In this document: positions 6,935 through 14,467 of the stretch, in pieces | Layout: each line of letters begins with the position of its first letter | How positions within the stretch are numbered: position 1 is the stretch's first letter | NCBI GenBank assembly: GCA_028275425.1 | Contig: JAPWUT010000010.1 | Span: forward strand, 1-19,046 | Direction of reading: 5' to 3' | Length of the DNA: 19,046 bases | Source of the DNA: Anaerolineae bacterium | GTDB taxonomy: Bacteria; Chloroflexota; Anaerolineae; SpSt-600 | Position numbers and translations under genes: made by a program | Notes under the pieces: model-generated | The model's input: the letters and a program-made list of their open reading frames with translations, nothing else | Told to the model about the DNA's origin: nothing | The model's database searches: none

Positions 6935-8533
6935 CTCCGGCCTGTAGTAGTTCAGAAAGAAGCGGTAGAAATCGGGGGAGCGAGTCTTAGGCCCTATTTT
7001 GAGGGGGATGTAAGCGGGGTAAATGATGAAAGCCCTGGTTTGAGCTCCCCCCGGCCCACCGTGAGTCGCCTTTTGGTCCTCAAAGGTTACTATAGTGCCT
7101 TTCCCCTTCATCGCCCCTACCACTATCACATCCCCAGAATGAGGGAAGGAAGCGAGGCGTGCTATCTCCTTCGCAACATCCTCCGGTTCCCCGTAGGGCG
7201 CAAGGAAAGAGGGGTCGCCTTGAACTTCGCCTCCTTTGATTACAGCAGAACCTCTTGATGAGAGCAAGTGAATTTCTTCCCCTTCTTTCAAGGCCACGAG
7301 TCCTACCCCGGGGTGTTCAATCAAGCCCTTGAGCAAGTTCGGATACAGACTTGATATCTGGCTAAAGGAAAGGCGCTCCTGCCAAGCATTGAAGTAAACG
7401 TGGGCCAGGGGGCCGGAGCAGGAAACGATAACTTCCTCCTCAGGCGTGGGCAATTCCTCCGAAAACCAAGGGCTTATGTTCCGGAAAGCCTTGAGCAACT
7501 TCCGCCACGGCCCCCTGTACTGGCTCCTTTCAGGCCCGGAAATCTCCCTCAGGCTTTCCACCCTCTCCACCAAACCCCTGATGAAATCCCCAAGGCTTTG
7601 GCCAAAGGCCTCCCGGAAAGGAACCGAAGGGGTCAATCCATGGTCCGACATGATGAAGACATCGTAGCGGTTGAATGGCTCCTGAGAGCACATCTTGAAG
7701 ATTTGCCTTATCTGGGAATCAATTCCCTTGAGGACCCGGAGCGCTTCCGCTGCCGATGGGCCGGTTTGGTGGGCCACTTCATCGTATCCAAAGTAATTTA
7801 CGTAAATAGCCGGAAGGCCCCTGTAGATATCCATGAGGCAGGCGTAGGTCTGCATTTCCCGGAAGAGGATGTTCACGGTTATGTTCAGGAAAGGCTTTGT
7901 GGTCCAGGGCAAAGGAGAAGGGAAGAAGGAGCGGAAGAGCCTTTTAGCCCACCACCGGGCATATTCCCATAGGGATAGGCCGAAGATGCGGAGGAACCGC
8001 AAAGGGTTTAGGAGGAAGAACAAGGCCCAGGTCACGTTCCTCAGGCCTGGAAGGAAATAAGATGAACTCATAGCGCCGAGGGTAAAGAGGGCTGTGGAAG
8101 CTCCTCCATCCAGCATGGAGAAATAGGCAGCTCCGCCTTCAAGGAGGGGGACAGTGCCCCTGGCAAGCCGCTCCTGGATGACATGCATTGCCTGGGGATT
8201 CCGGCCCTCAATCGTGAAGTTTCTATCCTTTTCGTACCAGCGGAAGCCGCAGATATCAAAGTTATCACCGTAGAAGAGGCCTGCTTGGAATGAGGGGGTA
8301 GCACTTGGGAGGCCACAATCCCAAAGCTCAAGCTTGTAGTTTCCCCCCTCCAAGAGCTTGCGGACGAAAGGCATGTATCCGCGCTGGACGGCTTTGATAA
8401 GGTAATCAAAGGCTAAGGCATCTATGTGGATGATGATGAACCCGCGCCCTTTTTTCGCCTGGGGCTTCCTCAAGCCCAGCCTTCTTAGGATAGGCTCGTA
8501 TTTTACCCTGGCAATGGTTTCGCCGATTGGCAT
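6806..8533 (-). CDS. Alkaline phosphatase superfamily protein (phosphodiesterase / nucleotide pyrophosphatase-like)
   Basis: Metal-dependent phospho-ester hydrolase of the type I phosphodiesterase/nucleotide pyrophosphatase family; the substrate is unknown. In a 575-aa reading from the ATG at 8533, the metal and nucleophile residues look intact: Asp38 in IIIHIDALAFDY, nucleophile Thr79 in LPSATPSF, Asp251 and His255 in YDEVAHQTGP, Asp297-His298 in MSDHGLT, and a late His in KATHGGPGG. A hydrophobic stretch around residues 166-190 (VTWALFFLLNPLRFLRIFG) suggests membrane contact. A GTG at 8569 would add 12 residues but overlap the FAD-subunit gene; the ATG lies four bases after that gene's stop. 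The C-terminal 43 or so residues lie opposite the end of fdhD and are low-complexity, so the native end may once have been near NYYRPEL. Last gene of the minus-strand tsaD block. Confidence 0.88.
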   Translation of the reverse strand: MPIGETIARVKYEPILRRLGLRKPQAKKGRGFIIIHIDALAFDYLIKAVQRGYMPFVRKLLEGGNYKLELWDCGLPSATPSFQAGLFYGDNFDICGFRWYEKDRNFTIEGRNPQAMHVIQERLARGTVPLLEGGAAYFSMLDGGASTALFTLGAMSSSYFLPGLRNVTWALFFLLNPLRFLRIFGLSLWEYARWWAKRLFRSFFPSPLPWTTKPFLNITVNILFREMQTYACLMDIYRGLPAIYVNYFGYDEVAHQTGPSAAEALRVLKGIDSQIRQIFKMCSQEPFNRYDVFIMSDHGLTPSVPFREAFGQSLGDFIRGLVERVESLREISGPERSQYRGPWRKLLKAFRNISPWFSEELPTPEEEVIVSCSGPLAHVYFNAWQERLSFSQISSLYPNLLKGLIEHPGVGLVALKEGEEIHLLSSRGSAVIKGGEVQGDPSFLAPYGEPEDVAKEIARLASFPHSGDVIVVGAMKGKGTIVTFEDQKATHGGPGGAQTRAFIIYPAYIPLKIGPKTRSPDFYRFFLNYYRPELNRKPFGVRVDSEAIASGVSHQGDTPPSGQLHGLARGRSAGD

Positions 8534-8537
8534 GGGT

Positions 8538-9398
8538 CTAAGCGAGCTTAGCCGCTTCCATGAGGGCACGGCGAACTAAAACCCTGACCATGTCTTTGCG
8601 GTATTCGGCCGAACCACGCAAGAGGCTGGAGCGAGGTTGCGCCTCCTCCTGGGCCAAGCGAGAGGCTTCCTCTATGCTCTCTGGCGAAACCGGCGAGCCC
8701 TTTAGGTATTCTTCCGCCTTCCGAGCCCGGAAGGGGACAGGGGCCACAGGCCCTATGGCAATGGCCGCCCTGGAAAACTTGCCCTCTTCCCAGCCAACTA
8801 CTACTCCAACGTTCAGGATGGGCAGGATTAAAGCTTGACGCCGGGCAAGCCTTTGAAAGGATGAACCCTCGTTCTCCCCGAGGGGGCGAAAGCGAACCCC
8901 CTTAACCAGCTCAAGGCATGGGTTTACGCAGCACTTACCCACATCTTCATGGAACTGGGTGATTGGTATCCAGCGGATGCCTTCCTTGCCGGCTACTTCC
9001 ACTTCCGCATCCAGAGCCGCAAGAGCAATGGCCGAATCGGCGGCGGGCATGGCATTGACAAGGTTGCCTCCGATTGTGCCTACGTTCCGGATTTGGAGAG
9101 AGCCTACGCTACGGCAAGCCTTGGCTAAAAGGCCAGCCTTGGCTTGGATAAGGGGGGACTCGGCTACTTCTTGATGGGTAGTGGTTGCCCCAACCCAGAT
9201 GAAGCCGTCCTCTTCCTTTATCCCCTTAAGCTCGGGGATGCGCGTTATGTCTACCAAAACCCTGGCTTTCACCTCCCCCCTCCTCAGCTGGAGGACGAGG
9301 TCAGTTCCGCCGGCGATAATGCGGGCTTCTCCGTTGTAGCGTTCCAAAATTTCCAAAGCTTCTTCTATGCTTTGGGGAAAAATGTATTCTTCTACCAT
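8538..9398 (-). CDS. FAD-binding subunit of a molybdenum hydroxylase (CoxM/XdhB-like)
   Basis: Medium, FAD-carrying subunit of the xanthine/carbon-monoxide dehydrogenase family, passing electrons between the iron-sulfur subunit and an external acceptor. The protein is 286 aa, the usual length. The two flavin-binding motifs are AGGTD (29-33) and TIGGNLVNA (108-116), preceded by IRNVG, with the C-terminal CO-dehydrogenase-flavoprotein domain at about 180-285. The molybdenum large subunit and [2Fe-2S] small subunit that normally flank it are absent; its neighbours are tsaD and a phosphodiesterase. A short cysteine cluster, KCCVNPC (Cys156, Cys157, Cys161), sits where most homologues have a Cys-free loop. 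GAGGAGG lies five bases before the ATG, and the gene starts two bases after the tsaD stop, so they are co-transcribed. The oxidised substrate cannot be inferred. Confidence 0.93.
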   Translation of the reverse strand: MVEEYIFPQSIEEALEILERYNGEARIIAGGTDLVLQLRRGEVKARVLVDITRIPELKGIKEEDGFIWVGATTTHQEVAESPLIQAKAGLLAKACRSVGSLQIRNVGTIGGNLVNAMPAADSAIALAALDAEVEVAGKEGIRWIPITQFHEDVGKCCVNPCLELVKGVRFRPLGENEGSSFQRLARRQALILPILNVGVVVGWEEGKFSRAAIAIGPVAPVPFRARKAEEYLKGSPVSPESIEEASRLAQEEAQPRSSLLRGSAEYRKDMVRVLVRRALMEAAKLA

Positions 9399-9400
9399 GG

Positions 9401-10432
9401 CTACCTCCTCGTTCCAAGTTTCAAGTTTGGCACTACATCCAGGTCCCAGCCGCTCCGCAGGCCTTTTATCAGGTTAAAATAGCCAGCTGCAGCTACCATA
9501 GCGGCATTATCGGTGCAAAGTTCTGGGGGTGGCCAACGGACCGGCACAAGGACCGCAGATTTCATTTTTTCCCGGAGGAGGGAATTGGCGGCTACTCCTC
9601 CAGCCAAAAGCACTTCTTTAACCTGGTAATTTATAGCCGCCTGCCGGGTCTTTTCCACCAAAACATCTACCACTGCCTCTTGGAAAGAGGCGGCCAAATC
9701 GGCCACAGGCACGCCCGGCGGGAGTTTAACCCCTGGCTTGAGAGAAATTCCATCACCGTAGCGCTGGATTTCCCTCAAGACGGCAGTCTTAAGGCCGCTG
9801 AAGCTGAAATTGTAAGTCCCCTTGAGCCAAGCCCTTGGGAACTTGAAAGCCTCAGGGTTGCCATGCTTAGCTTCCCGTTCTATCGCTGGCCCTCCGGGGA
9901 AGTCAAGCCCCAGAAGCCTGGCGACTTTGTCAAACGCTTCCCCGGCCGCATCGTCCAAAGTATGACCAAGCTCCTCGTAATCCCCGTGGTCCCTCATCAG
10001 GAAAAGGGAAGTATGCCCACCGGAGACCACCAGGCAAAGGAGTGGGAACTCCTTAGGGGGTTCGGCCACAAGCCAATTAGCGTAGATGTGGGCCTCAATG
10101 TGGTTTACCCCAATCAAAGGCAATCCTTTGGCCCAAGCTATAGCCTTGGCTACATTCACCCCTACAAGGAGGGAGCCAGCCAACCCCGGGCCATGGGTCA
10201 CAGCTACACCCCCTAAATCTCCCCAATCAACCTGAGCGTCTTCCAAAGCCTTCTCTATCACCGGGATTATTGAGAGGATGTGCTGCCGGGAAGCGACTTC
10301 GGGGAAGACCCCTCCGTAGCGGCGGTGAATATTTATTTGGGAAGCGACCACATTGGAAAGGATATGACGGCCGTCTTCCACCACCGCGGCTGAGGTTTCA
10401 TCGCACGAGGTTTCAATGCCCAAAATCCTCAT
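9401..10432 (-). CDS. tsaD: TsaD, tRNA N6-threonylcarbamoyladenosine transferase subunit
   Basis: Transfers the threonylcarbamoyl group from threonylcarbamoyl-AMP to A37 of ANN-decoding tRNAs, working with TsaB and TsaE; essential in most bacteria. The protein is 343 aa, standard length. It opens MRILGIETSCDETSAAVVE. The metal-binding HxxxH is in NHIEAH (His111, His115); SGGHTSL, DAAGEAFDKVAR, FSFSGLKTAV, LLAGGVAANSLLR and CTDNAAM follow in family order. I chose the ATG at 10432 because the motif MRILGIETS is the family start, GAGGA lies a few bases upstream and the predicted transcription start is near 10456. It leads the minus-strand block with the FAD subunit and phosphodiesterase, with no functional link apparent. 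Confidence 0.97.
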   Translation of the reverse strand: MRILGIETSCDETSAAVVEDGRHILSNVVASQINIHRRYGGVFPEVASRQHILSIIPVIEKALEDAQVDWGDLGGVAVTHGPGLAGSLLVGVNVAKAIAWAKGLPLIGVNHIEAHIYANWLVAEPPKEFPLLCLVVSGGHTSLFLMRDHGDYEELGHTLDDAAGEAFDKVARLLGLDFPGGPAIEREAKHGNPEAFKFPRAWLKGTYNFSFSGLKTAVLREIQRYGDGISLKPGVKLPPGVPVADLAASFQEAVVDVLVEKTRQAAINYQVKEVLLAGGVAANSLLREKMKSAVLVPVRWPPPELCTDNAAMVAAAGYFNLIKGLRSGWDLDVVPNLKLGTRR

Positions 10433-10462
10433 CCTTCCTCGCCCCTGCAAAATGCCCAAAAG

Positions 10463-10491
10463 ATAATACACCGATTTGGTGGCAAAAGCAA
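10463..10491 (-). promoter_or_regulatory. Sigma-70-type promoter for tsaD block
   Basis: On the minus strand TTGCTT (10491-10486), a 17-base spacer, then TATTAT (10468-10463). Predicted start near 10456, leaving a short leader of about 24 bases before the tsaD ATG. Its core overlaps the plus-strand promoter of the neighbouring operon. Confidence 0.6.
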
Positions 10492-10504
10492 GCCTGGATA
10501 TAAT
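10476..10504 (+). promoter_or_regulatory. Sigma-70-type promoter for the bpsA-to-lipoprotein operon
   Basis: TTGGTG (10476-10481), a 17-base spacer and a perfect TATAAT (10499-10504). Predicted start near 10511, giving a leader of about 110 bases that contains the palindromic repeat at 10521-10595. I see no other convincing promoter before 18771, so this may drive nine genes. Confidence 0.65.
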
Positions 10505-10520
10505 TTACCTAACTACCTGG

Positions 10521-10595
10521 GTCATTGCGAGCGGAGTGAAGCAATCTCCAACCCTCGCGGGGAGATTGCGGCAGCTTGTGCCGCCTCGCAATGAC
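10521..10595. repeat. Complete 75-bp CATTGCGAG palindromic element
   Basis: Perfect 11-bp terminal inverted repeats, GTCATTGCGAG at 10521-10531 and CTCGCAATGAC at 10585-10595. An inner 9-bp pair follows: GCAATCTCC (10541-10549) and GGAGATTGC (10561-10569). The whole element can fold as a long hairpin. It shares CATTGCGAG and CAATCTCC with 3327-3374. No coding content; size and structure fit a small palindromic intergenic repeat (REP/MITE-like). It lies in the 5' leader of the bpsA operon. Confidence 0.85.
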
Positions 10596-10619
10596 AAAAT
10601 CTATCTGGAGGCAGAATCC

Positions 10620-11660
10620 ATGGAGCTTAGAACTTTGGCTGAGAGGGTGGCCGAAAAGTTCCCGGTAAGGGAGCGGGATTTGAGGCGCACCTTTGAGGCT
10701 TTGCTCACCACCGATAACCTCTGGGAAGTCCTGGACTTAACGGATATCCCCATCATGACTTTTTGCGAGCTTTGGAAGGAACTGGCTCAAGAAGGGCTCG
10801 TAGAGGTGAAGGATTCCTCCCTAAGGTTGACTCCGAAGGGCCGAGAATTGGCCGCTTTTCTTGAGATAACCCCCCTCCGCGATTTTGCCTGTCCCCGCTG
10901 CAAAGGCCGAGGCATAGAGATAGAGCCTCTCAAAGAAGTGGCCGAAGAATTTAAAGCCATAGCCCGCAGCCGCCCTGAAGCTATTAGGGATTACGACCAA
11001 GGCTATGTCTTAGAGGAGGTAACGGTAGCAAGAGTGGCCTTGATGTGGCAAAAGGGGGACCTGGCCGGACTCAACCTCATGGTCCTTGGGGACGATGACC
11101 TGGTGAGCGTGGCCGCTTCCCTCACCGGAGCACCGAAAAGGGTCACGGTTATTGACATAGACGAAAGGCTCTTGGATTTCATCCAGAAAGTATCGGATAA
11201 AGAGGGCCTTAAAATCCAGGTCCTGAAACATGACCTCCGCTACCCATTGCCCGAAGAGCTCCAAGGGGCTTTTGACACCTTCATCACTGACCCGACGGAA
11301 TCTTTCAAGGGGATGAAGGCTTTCTTGAGCCGCAGCCTATCTTGCCTGAAAGGGCCAGGAAGCGCTGGCTACTTCGGGTTTACCCGGAGGGAAGCCTCCC
11401 TCAAAAAGTGGCAGGCCATCCAGAAGTTCCTCCTGGAGAAAGGGGCAGTCATCACCGACATCATAGACGACTTCAACGTTTATGCTAATTGGCCCTACAT
11501 GGAATCAATGCGGGCTTGGGAGCACCTTCCGGCCCGTGCGCTGCCCCAAAAGGAATGGTACAAATCGGCCCATTACCGCATAGAACTTCTGGAGAAACCG
11601 GGGCCGGATACTGAAGTCTTCCCTGTGGACCTTTACGATGAGGAAACTGCTACGGTTTAA
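10620..11660 (+). CDS. bpsA: Branched-chain polyamine synthase-like aminopropyltransferase (BpsA family)
   Basis: Likely adds aminopropyl groups from decarboxylated S-adenosylmethionine to the internal nitrogen of spermidine, giving N4-bis(aminopropyl)spermidine, a branched polyamine of thermophiles. The protein is 346 aa. The N-terminal part is a winged-helix-like region (about 1-85) followed by a single CPRC pair (91-94). The C-terminal part is the BpsA catalytic domain, with LGDDDLVS (156-163), TVIDIDERLLDF, the TDPTES loop around Asp224, and ANWPYMESMRAWEHLP. The ATG at 10620 has GGAGG eight bases upstream and lies after the predicted transcription start; longer frames would begin in the -35 box. 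The next gene, 11 bases on, is an arginine decarboxylase, which supports a polyamine role. The exact product could be a linear rather than branched polyamine. Confidence 0.88.
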   Translation: MELRTLAERVAEKFPVRERDLRRTFEALLTTDNLWEVLDLTDIPIMTFCELWKELAQEGLVEVKDSSLRLTPKGRELAAFLEITPLRDFACPRCKGRGIEIEPLKEVAEEFKAIARSRPEAIRDYDQGYVLEEVTVARVALMWQKGDLAGLNLMVLGDDDLVSVAASLTGAPKRVTVIDIDERLLDFIQKVSDKEGLKIQVLKHDLRYPLPEELQGAFDTFITDPTESFKGMKAFLSRSLSCLKGPGSAGYFGFTRREASLKKWQAIQKFLLEKGAVITDIIDDFNVYANWPYMESMRAWEHLPARALPQKEWYKSAHYRIELLEKPGPDTEVFPVDLYDEETATV

Positions 11661-11671
11661 AGGAGGAAGCC

Positions 11672-12133
11672 GTGTTTGACCCTAAGTTCGCCTGCTTAGT
11701 ATGCGGAGCTGCCGAAGGGGAGACGGAGCTCAATGCCTTTGATAATGCGCTCTTAGAGGCAGGCATTGGGGACATAAACCTGGTTAAAGTCTCAAGCATA
11801 ATGCCTCCAAACGTGAAGGTTGTGGAAAAATTGAACCCCTTACCCAAGGGGGCTTTCCTTCCGGTGGTATATGCGGCAGTCTCTTCCTCCAACCCCGGGG
11901 CGATAATCTCGGCCGCAGTCGGTTTTGGCCGGTGCCAAGACGGGTTCGGGGTGATTATGGAGGATGGGGGCGTAGGGAAAAGCGAGGAAGAGGTGCGGAA
12001 GGAAGTGGAAAGAAAGATTGAGTTTGCTCTGGCCCGAAGAGGCCTCAGGCCCGACGAGGTCCGCATAGTTTCAGTATCGCGGCAGGTGAAAAAGTGCGCC
12101 TCGGTTGTGGCCGCATGCATTTTCTTTGAATAA
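11672..12133 (+). CDS. pdaD: Pyruvoyl-dependent arginine decarboxylase
   Basis: Decarboxylates arginine to agmatine, the entry step to polyamines via agmatine. The enzyme cleaves itself to make a pyruvoyl cofactor. The protein is 153 aa, matching PvlArgDC proenzymes. The self-processing site is KVSSIMPPN, cleavage expected between Ser41 and Ser42, the new N-terminal Ser becoming the pyruvoyl group. GRCQDGFGVIMED supplies the acidic active-site residue region, and KKCASVVAA closes the fold. The start is GTG, with a perfect AGGAGG five bases upstream in the gap after bpsA. Together with BpsA it gives the first and last steps of branched-polyamine synthesis. Agmatine aminopropyltransferase, ureohydrolase and SAM decarboxylase must lie elsewhere. 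Confidence 0.95.
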   Translation: MFDPKFACLVCGAAEGETELNAFDNALLEAGIGDINLVKVSSIMPPNVKVVEKLNPLPKGAFLPVVYAAVSSSNPGAIISAAVGFGRCQDGFGVIMEDGGVGKSEEEVRKEVERKIEFALARRGLRPDEVRIVSVSRQVKKCASVVAACIFFE

Positions 12134-12154
12134 CAGGCAAAGGAGGTGGAAGCT

Positions 12155-12547
12155 GTGAATAAAGGCTTGGTGATTGGAGCAATAGTCATCTTAGGAGCGC
12201 TGCTCTACTTGGTAATAACGGGGCTCGGTGGCTCATCGGTCTACTACATTACGGTGGGGGAGCTTAAGGCAAAAGGCCCCGCCATCTACGGCAAAACCGT
12301 GCGAGTGGCGGGGAAAGTGGTGGAAAATTCCATCCAATGGGACCCCCAAACCCTGACCCTCACTTTTGAAATAGCCGATGACAGCGGTAAGCTGCCAGTA
12401 GTTTACCACGGCCCCCGCCCCGATATGCTCAAGGACGGAGCCGAAGCGGTTGTGGAAGGGCAGTATACTCCGGAAGGGGTCTTCAAAGTTAACCCCAAGG
12501 GTTTGCTCCTCAAGTGCCCTTCTAAGTACCAAGAGAAAAATCAGTAA
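12155..12547 (+). CDS. ccmE: CcmE heme chaperone, CxxxY type
   Basis: Membrane-anchored chaperone that holds heme covalently on the outer face of the cytoplasmic membrane and hands it to CcmF for cytochrome c assembly. The protein is 130 aa. One N-terminal membrane segment (about 2-24), then an OB-fold beta barrel with KTVRVAGKVVEN, FEIADDSGKLPVVYHGPRPD and EAVVEGQY. Where E. coli CcmE has the heme-binding His in HxxxY, this protein has LLLKCPSKYQ, that is Cys121-x-x-x-Tyr125. The CxxxY form is known from archaea and some sulfate reducers, whose Ccm systems lack CcmG and CcmH. I chose the GTG at 12155 because AGGAGG (12141-12146) sits eight bases upstream; the GTG at 12146 overlaps that Shine-Dalgarno. 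Nine bases before ccmF. Confidence 0.93.
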   Translation: MNKGLVIGAIVILGALLYLVITGLGGSSVYYITVGELKAKGPAIYGKTVRVAGKVVENSIQWDPQTLTLTFEIADDSGKLPVVYHGPRPDMLKDGAEAVVEGQYTPEGVFKVNPKGLLLKCPSKYQEKNQ

Positions 12548-12556
12548 GGGGGATTG

Positions 12557-14467
12557 ATGGCTACCATCGGCTACTCAGCCATATTGTTAACGTTTGTGGT
12601 CAGCCTGTGGGCTGTTTTGGGCTTTGTAATAGCGCACTCTCGCGGTTACAAAGAGCTTTCCGAAAGTGCCCTCAGGGCAGTCCAAGCAGCCGCAGCCTTG
12701 GTCACTCTCGCCTCCCTATCCTTGATTTACCTTTTGCTCAAGCGCGATTTTTCGGTAGATTACGTATTCCGTTACACCAGCACGGCCCTGCCACCCCTTT
12801 ACGCTTTCTCCGCTTTTTGGGCAGGGCAGGAAGGCTCGCTCCTCCTTTGGTTGTGGTTGCTTTCCATCCTGACCTTGCTTGCCTCTTTGAACTTGGGCCG
12901 AGAAGATGAAGCCGTCCAGGATTACGCCTTGGCCGCTTTGGCCGGGATAGAGGCCTTTTTCGCCCTGGTTCTGGCTCTGGTGAGCAATCCTTTCGCTTTC
13001 TCCCTGCGCTTTCACTCCGAAGGCCTGGGCCTCAATCCCCTCTTAGAGAACTTCAGCATGGTGATACACCCTCCTACGGTCTTCATCGGTTACGCTGGCC
13101 TGGCCATACCGTTTGCCTACGCCTTAGCTTACCTGCTTGCCGGCAAGCCCTTAGAGGATTGGATTAAGAAAGTAAGGCCTTGGGCTATTGTGGCCTGGGC
13201 CTTCTTAGGGGCCGGAATAATCATAGGAGGATGGTGGGCCTACATTGAGCTGGGCTGGGGAGGATATTGGGCCTGGGACCCCGTGGAAAATTCCTCCCTA
13301 ATCCCATGGCTTACCGCTACCGCCTTCTTGCATTCGGCCGTAGTGGCCGAGCGGAGGCATTACCTCAAGGGGTGGAGTTTCCTGCTCATTACACTAACGT
13401 TCCTCCTCTGCCTCTTTGCCACTTTCGTGACCCGCTCCGGGATAATCAAATCGGTCCACGCCTTTGCCCAATCGCCTCTGGGCTTTTACTTTGTAGCCTT
13501 CATCGCTATCTGGGCACTTCTAACCGGCTTTGTAGCCTTCAAAAACCGCGGTAGCTTCGCAAGTAAGAAGGTGGAAAGCGCCCTGCTCTCCAGAGACACC
13601 GCTTTCTATTACCTGAACTGGCTTTTCTTTGGCGAGGCTTTGGTATTGCTTCTGGGCATACTTTTCCCCACCTTTAGCTCCACCTTCCAAGGGCAAGAGG
13701 CAAGCATTGACGTTTCCTTCTACCATCAAACCTTCATGCCCCTGGCGGCAATTACAGTGCTCCTTTTAGGGCTATGCGTTAGCTTAGGTTGGGGGACTAC
13801 TTCGGCCAAAGCTCTGCGCCGGGCGCTTATCCCTGTCGGCAGCGCACTCCTGGGGATTGTGGTTCCCATCGCTTTAGGCGAAAGGAGCCTGTTTCCTATC
13901 CTGAGCTGGGGCACTGTAGGCTTTGCCGCTGCCGGGGTAATCCAAGAGCTGGCCAGAGGGGTCAGAGAATTTATCCGCAAACGTCGCCTCATCCCCCGAC
14001 CGTACGGTGGCTACCTCGTTCATGCCGGCATAGTCCTCTTAGCCCTCGGAGTAATAGGCTCATCCTTCTATAAAGCCGAAACTTTGGTTTCCCTCAAGCC
14101 CGGAGAGACGGCCGAAATCGGAAATTATGTCTTGAAATACGTGAACTTCCAACACCAAAGCCTTCCTACCAAAGAGCGCTTCCTGGCGCAAGTTGAAGTT
14201 TACAAAGACAGCCGCTTCTTAGGCCAAATCCGCCCTGAGAAAAACTTCCATTTCAATGTTGAGCAATGGGTGAGCGAAATCGGCCTTAGGAGCACCCCAG
14301 CTGAGGATTTGTACCTAATCTTCATAGACCTTGACGAGGATGGCACGGCCAGCTTCCAGATACAAGTGAACCCGATGGTCTTCTGGATATGGGTTGGAGG
14401 GGGGTTAATGGTTTTAGGGGCTGTCCTTGCCCTCTGGCCTGAAGGAGGGAAAGAATGGAAAAGTTAG
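12557..14467 (+). CDS. ccmF: CcmF, cytochrome c heme lyase subunit
   Basis: Large integral membrane protein that takes heme from CcmE and attaches it to apocytochrome c on the outer face of the membrane. The protein is 636 aa, with many hydrophobic segments along its length. The WWD heme-handling domain is WGGYWAWDPVENSS (about 231-244). The four conserved histidines of the family are visible: IHPPTV (about 171), FLHSAV (about 256), SVHAFAQSP (about 301) and GGYLVHAG (about 487). The ATG at 12557 follows AAGGGGG; a TTG three bases earlier is less likely. Its last bases contain the start of the following 59-aa gene. CcmA, CcmB, CcmC, CcmD, CcmG and CcmH are not in the window, although ccmABC could precede elsewhere. 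Confidence 0.97.
   Translation: MATIGYSAILLTFVVSLWAVLGFVIAHSRGYKELSESALRAVQAAAALVTLASLSLIYLLLKRDFSVDYVFRYTSTALPPLYAFSAFWAGQEGSLLLWLWLLSILTLLASLNLGREDEAVQDYALAALAGIEAFFALVLALVSNPFAFSLRFHSEGLGLNPLLENFSMVIHPPTVFIGYAGLAIPFAYALAYLLAGKPLEDWIKKVRPWAIVAWAFLGAGIIIGGWWAYIELGWGGYWAWDPVENSSLIPWLTATAFLHSAVVAERRHYLKGWSFLLITLTFLLCLFATFVTRSGIIKSVHAFAQSPLGFYFVAFIAIWALLTGFVAFKNRGSFASKKVESALLSRDTAFYYLNWLFFGEALVLLLGILFPTFSSTFQGQEASIDVSFYHQTFMPLAAITVLLLGLCVSLGWGTTSAKALRRALIPVGSALLGIVVPIALGERSLFPILSWGTVGFAAAGVIQELARGVREFIRKRRLIPRPYGGYLVHAGIVLLALGVIGSSFYKAETLVSLKPGETAEIGNYVLKYVNFQHQSLPTKERFLAQVEVYKDSRFLGQIRPEKNFHFNVEQWVSEIGLRSTPAEDLYLIFIDLDEDGTASFQIQVNPMVFWIWVGGGLMVLGAVLALWPEGGKEWKS

Noticed and set aside
7400..7972. 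190-aa plus-strand frame.
   Set aside because: Antisense to the conserved phosphodiesterase gene; Pro/Arg-rich composition and no recognisable motif.
9680..10216. 178-aa plus-strand frame opposite tsaD.
   Set aside because: Antisense to an essential conserved gene; no motif.
10476..10619. N-terminal extension of the bpsA-like protein (48 residues).
   Set aside because: Begins in the -35 box and translates the palindromic repeat; the ATG at 10620 has a good Shine-Dalgarno.
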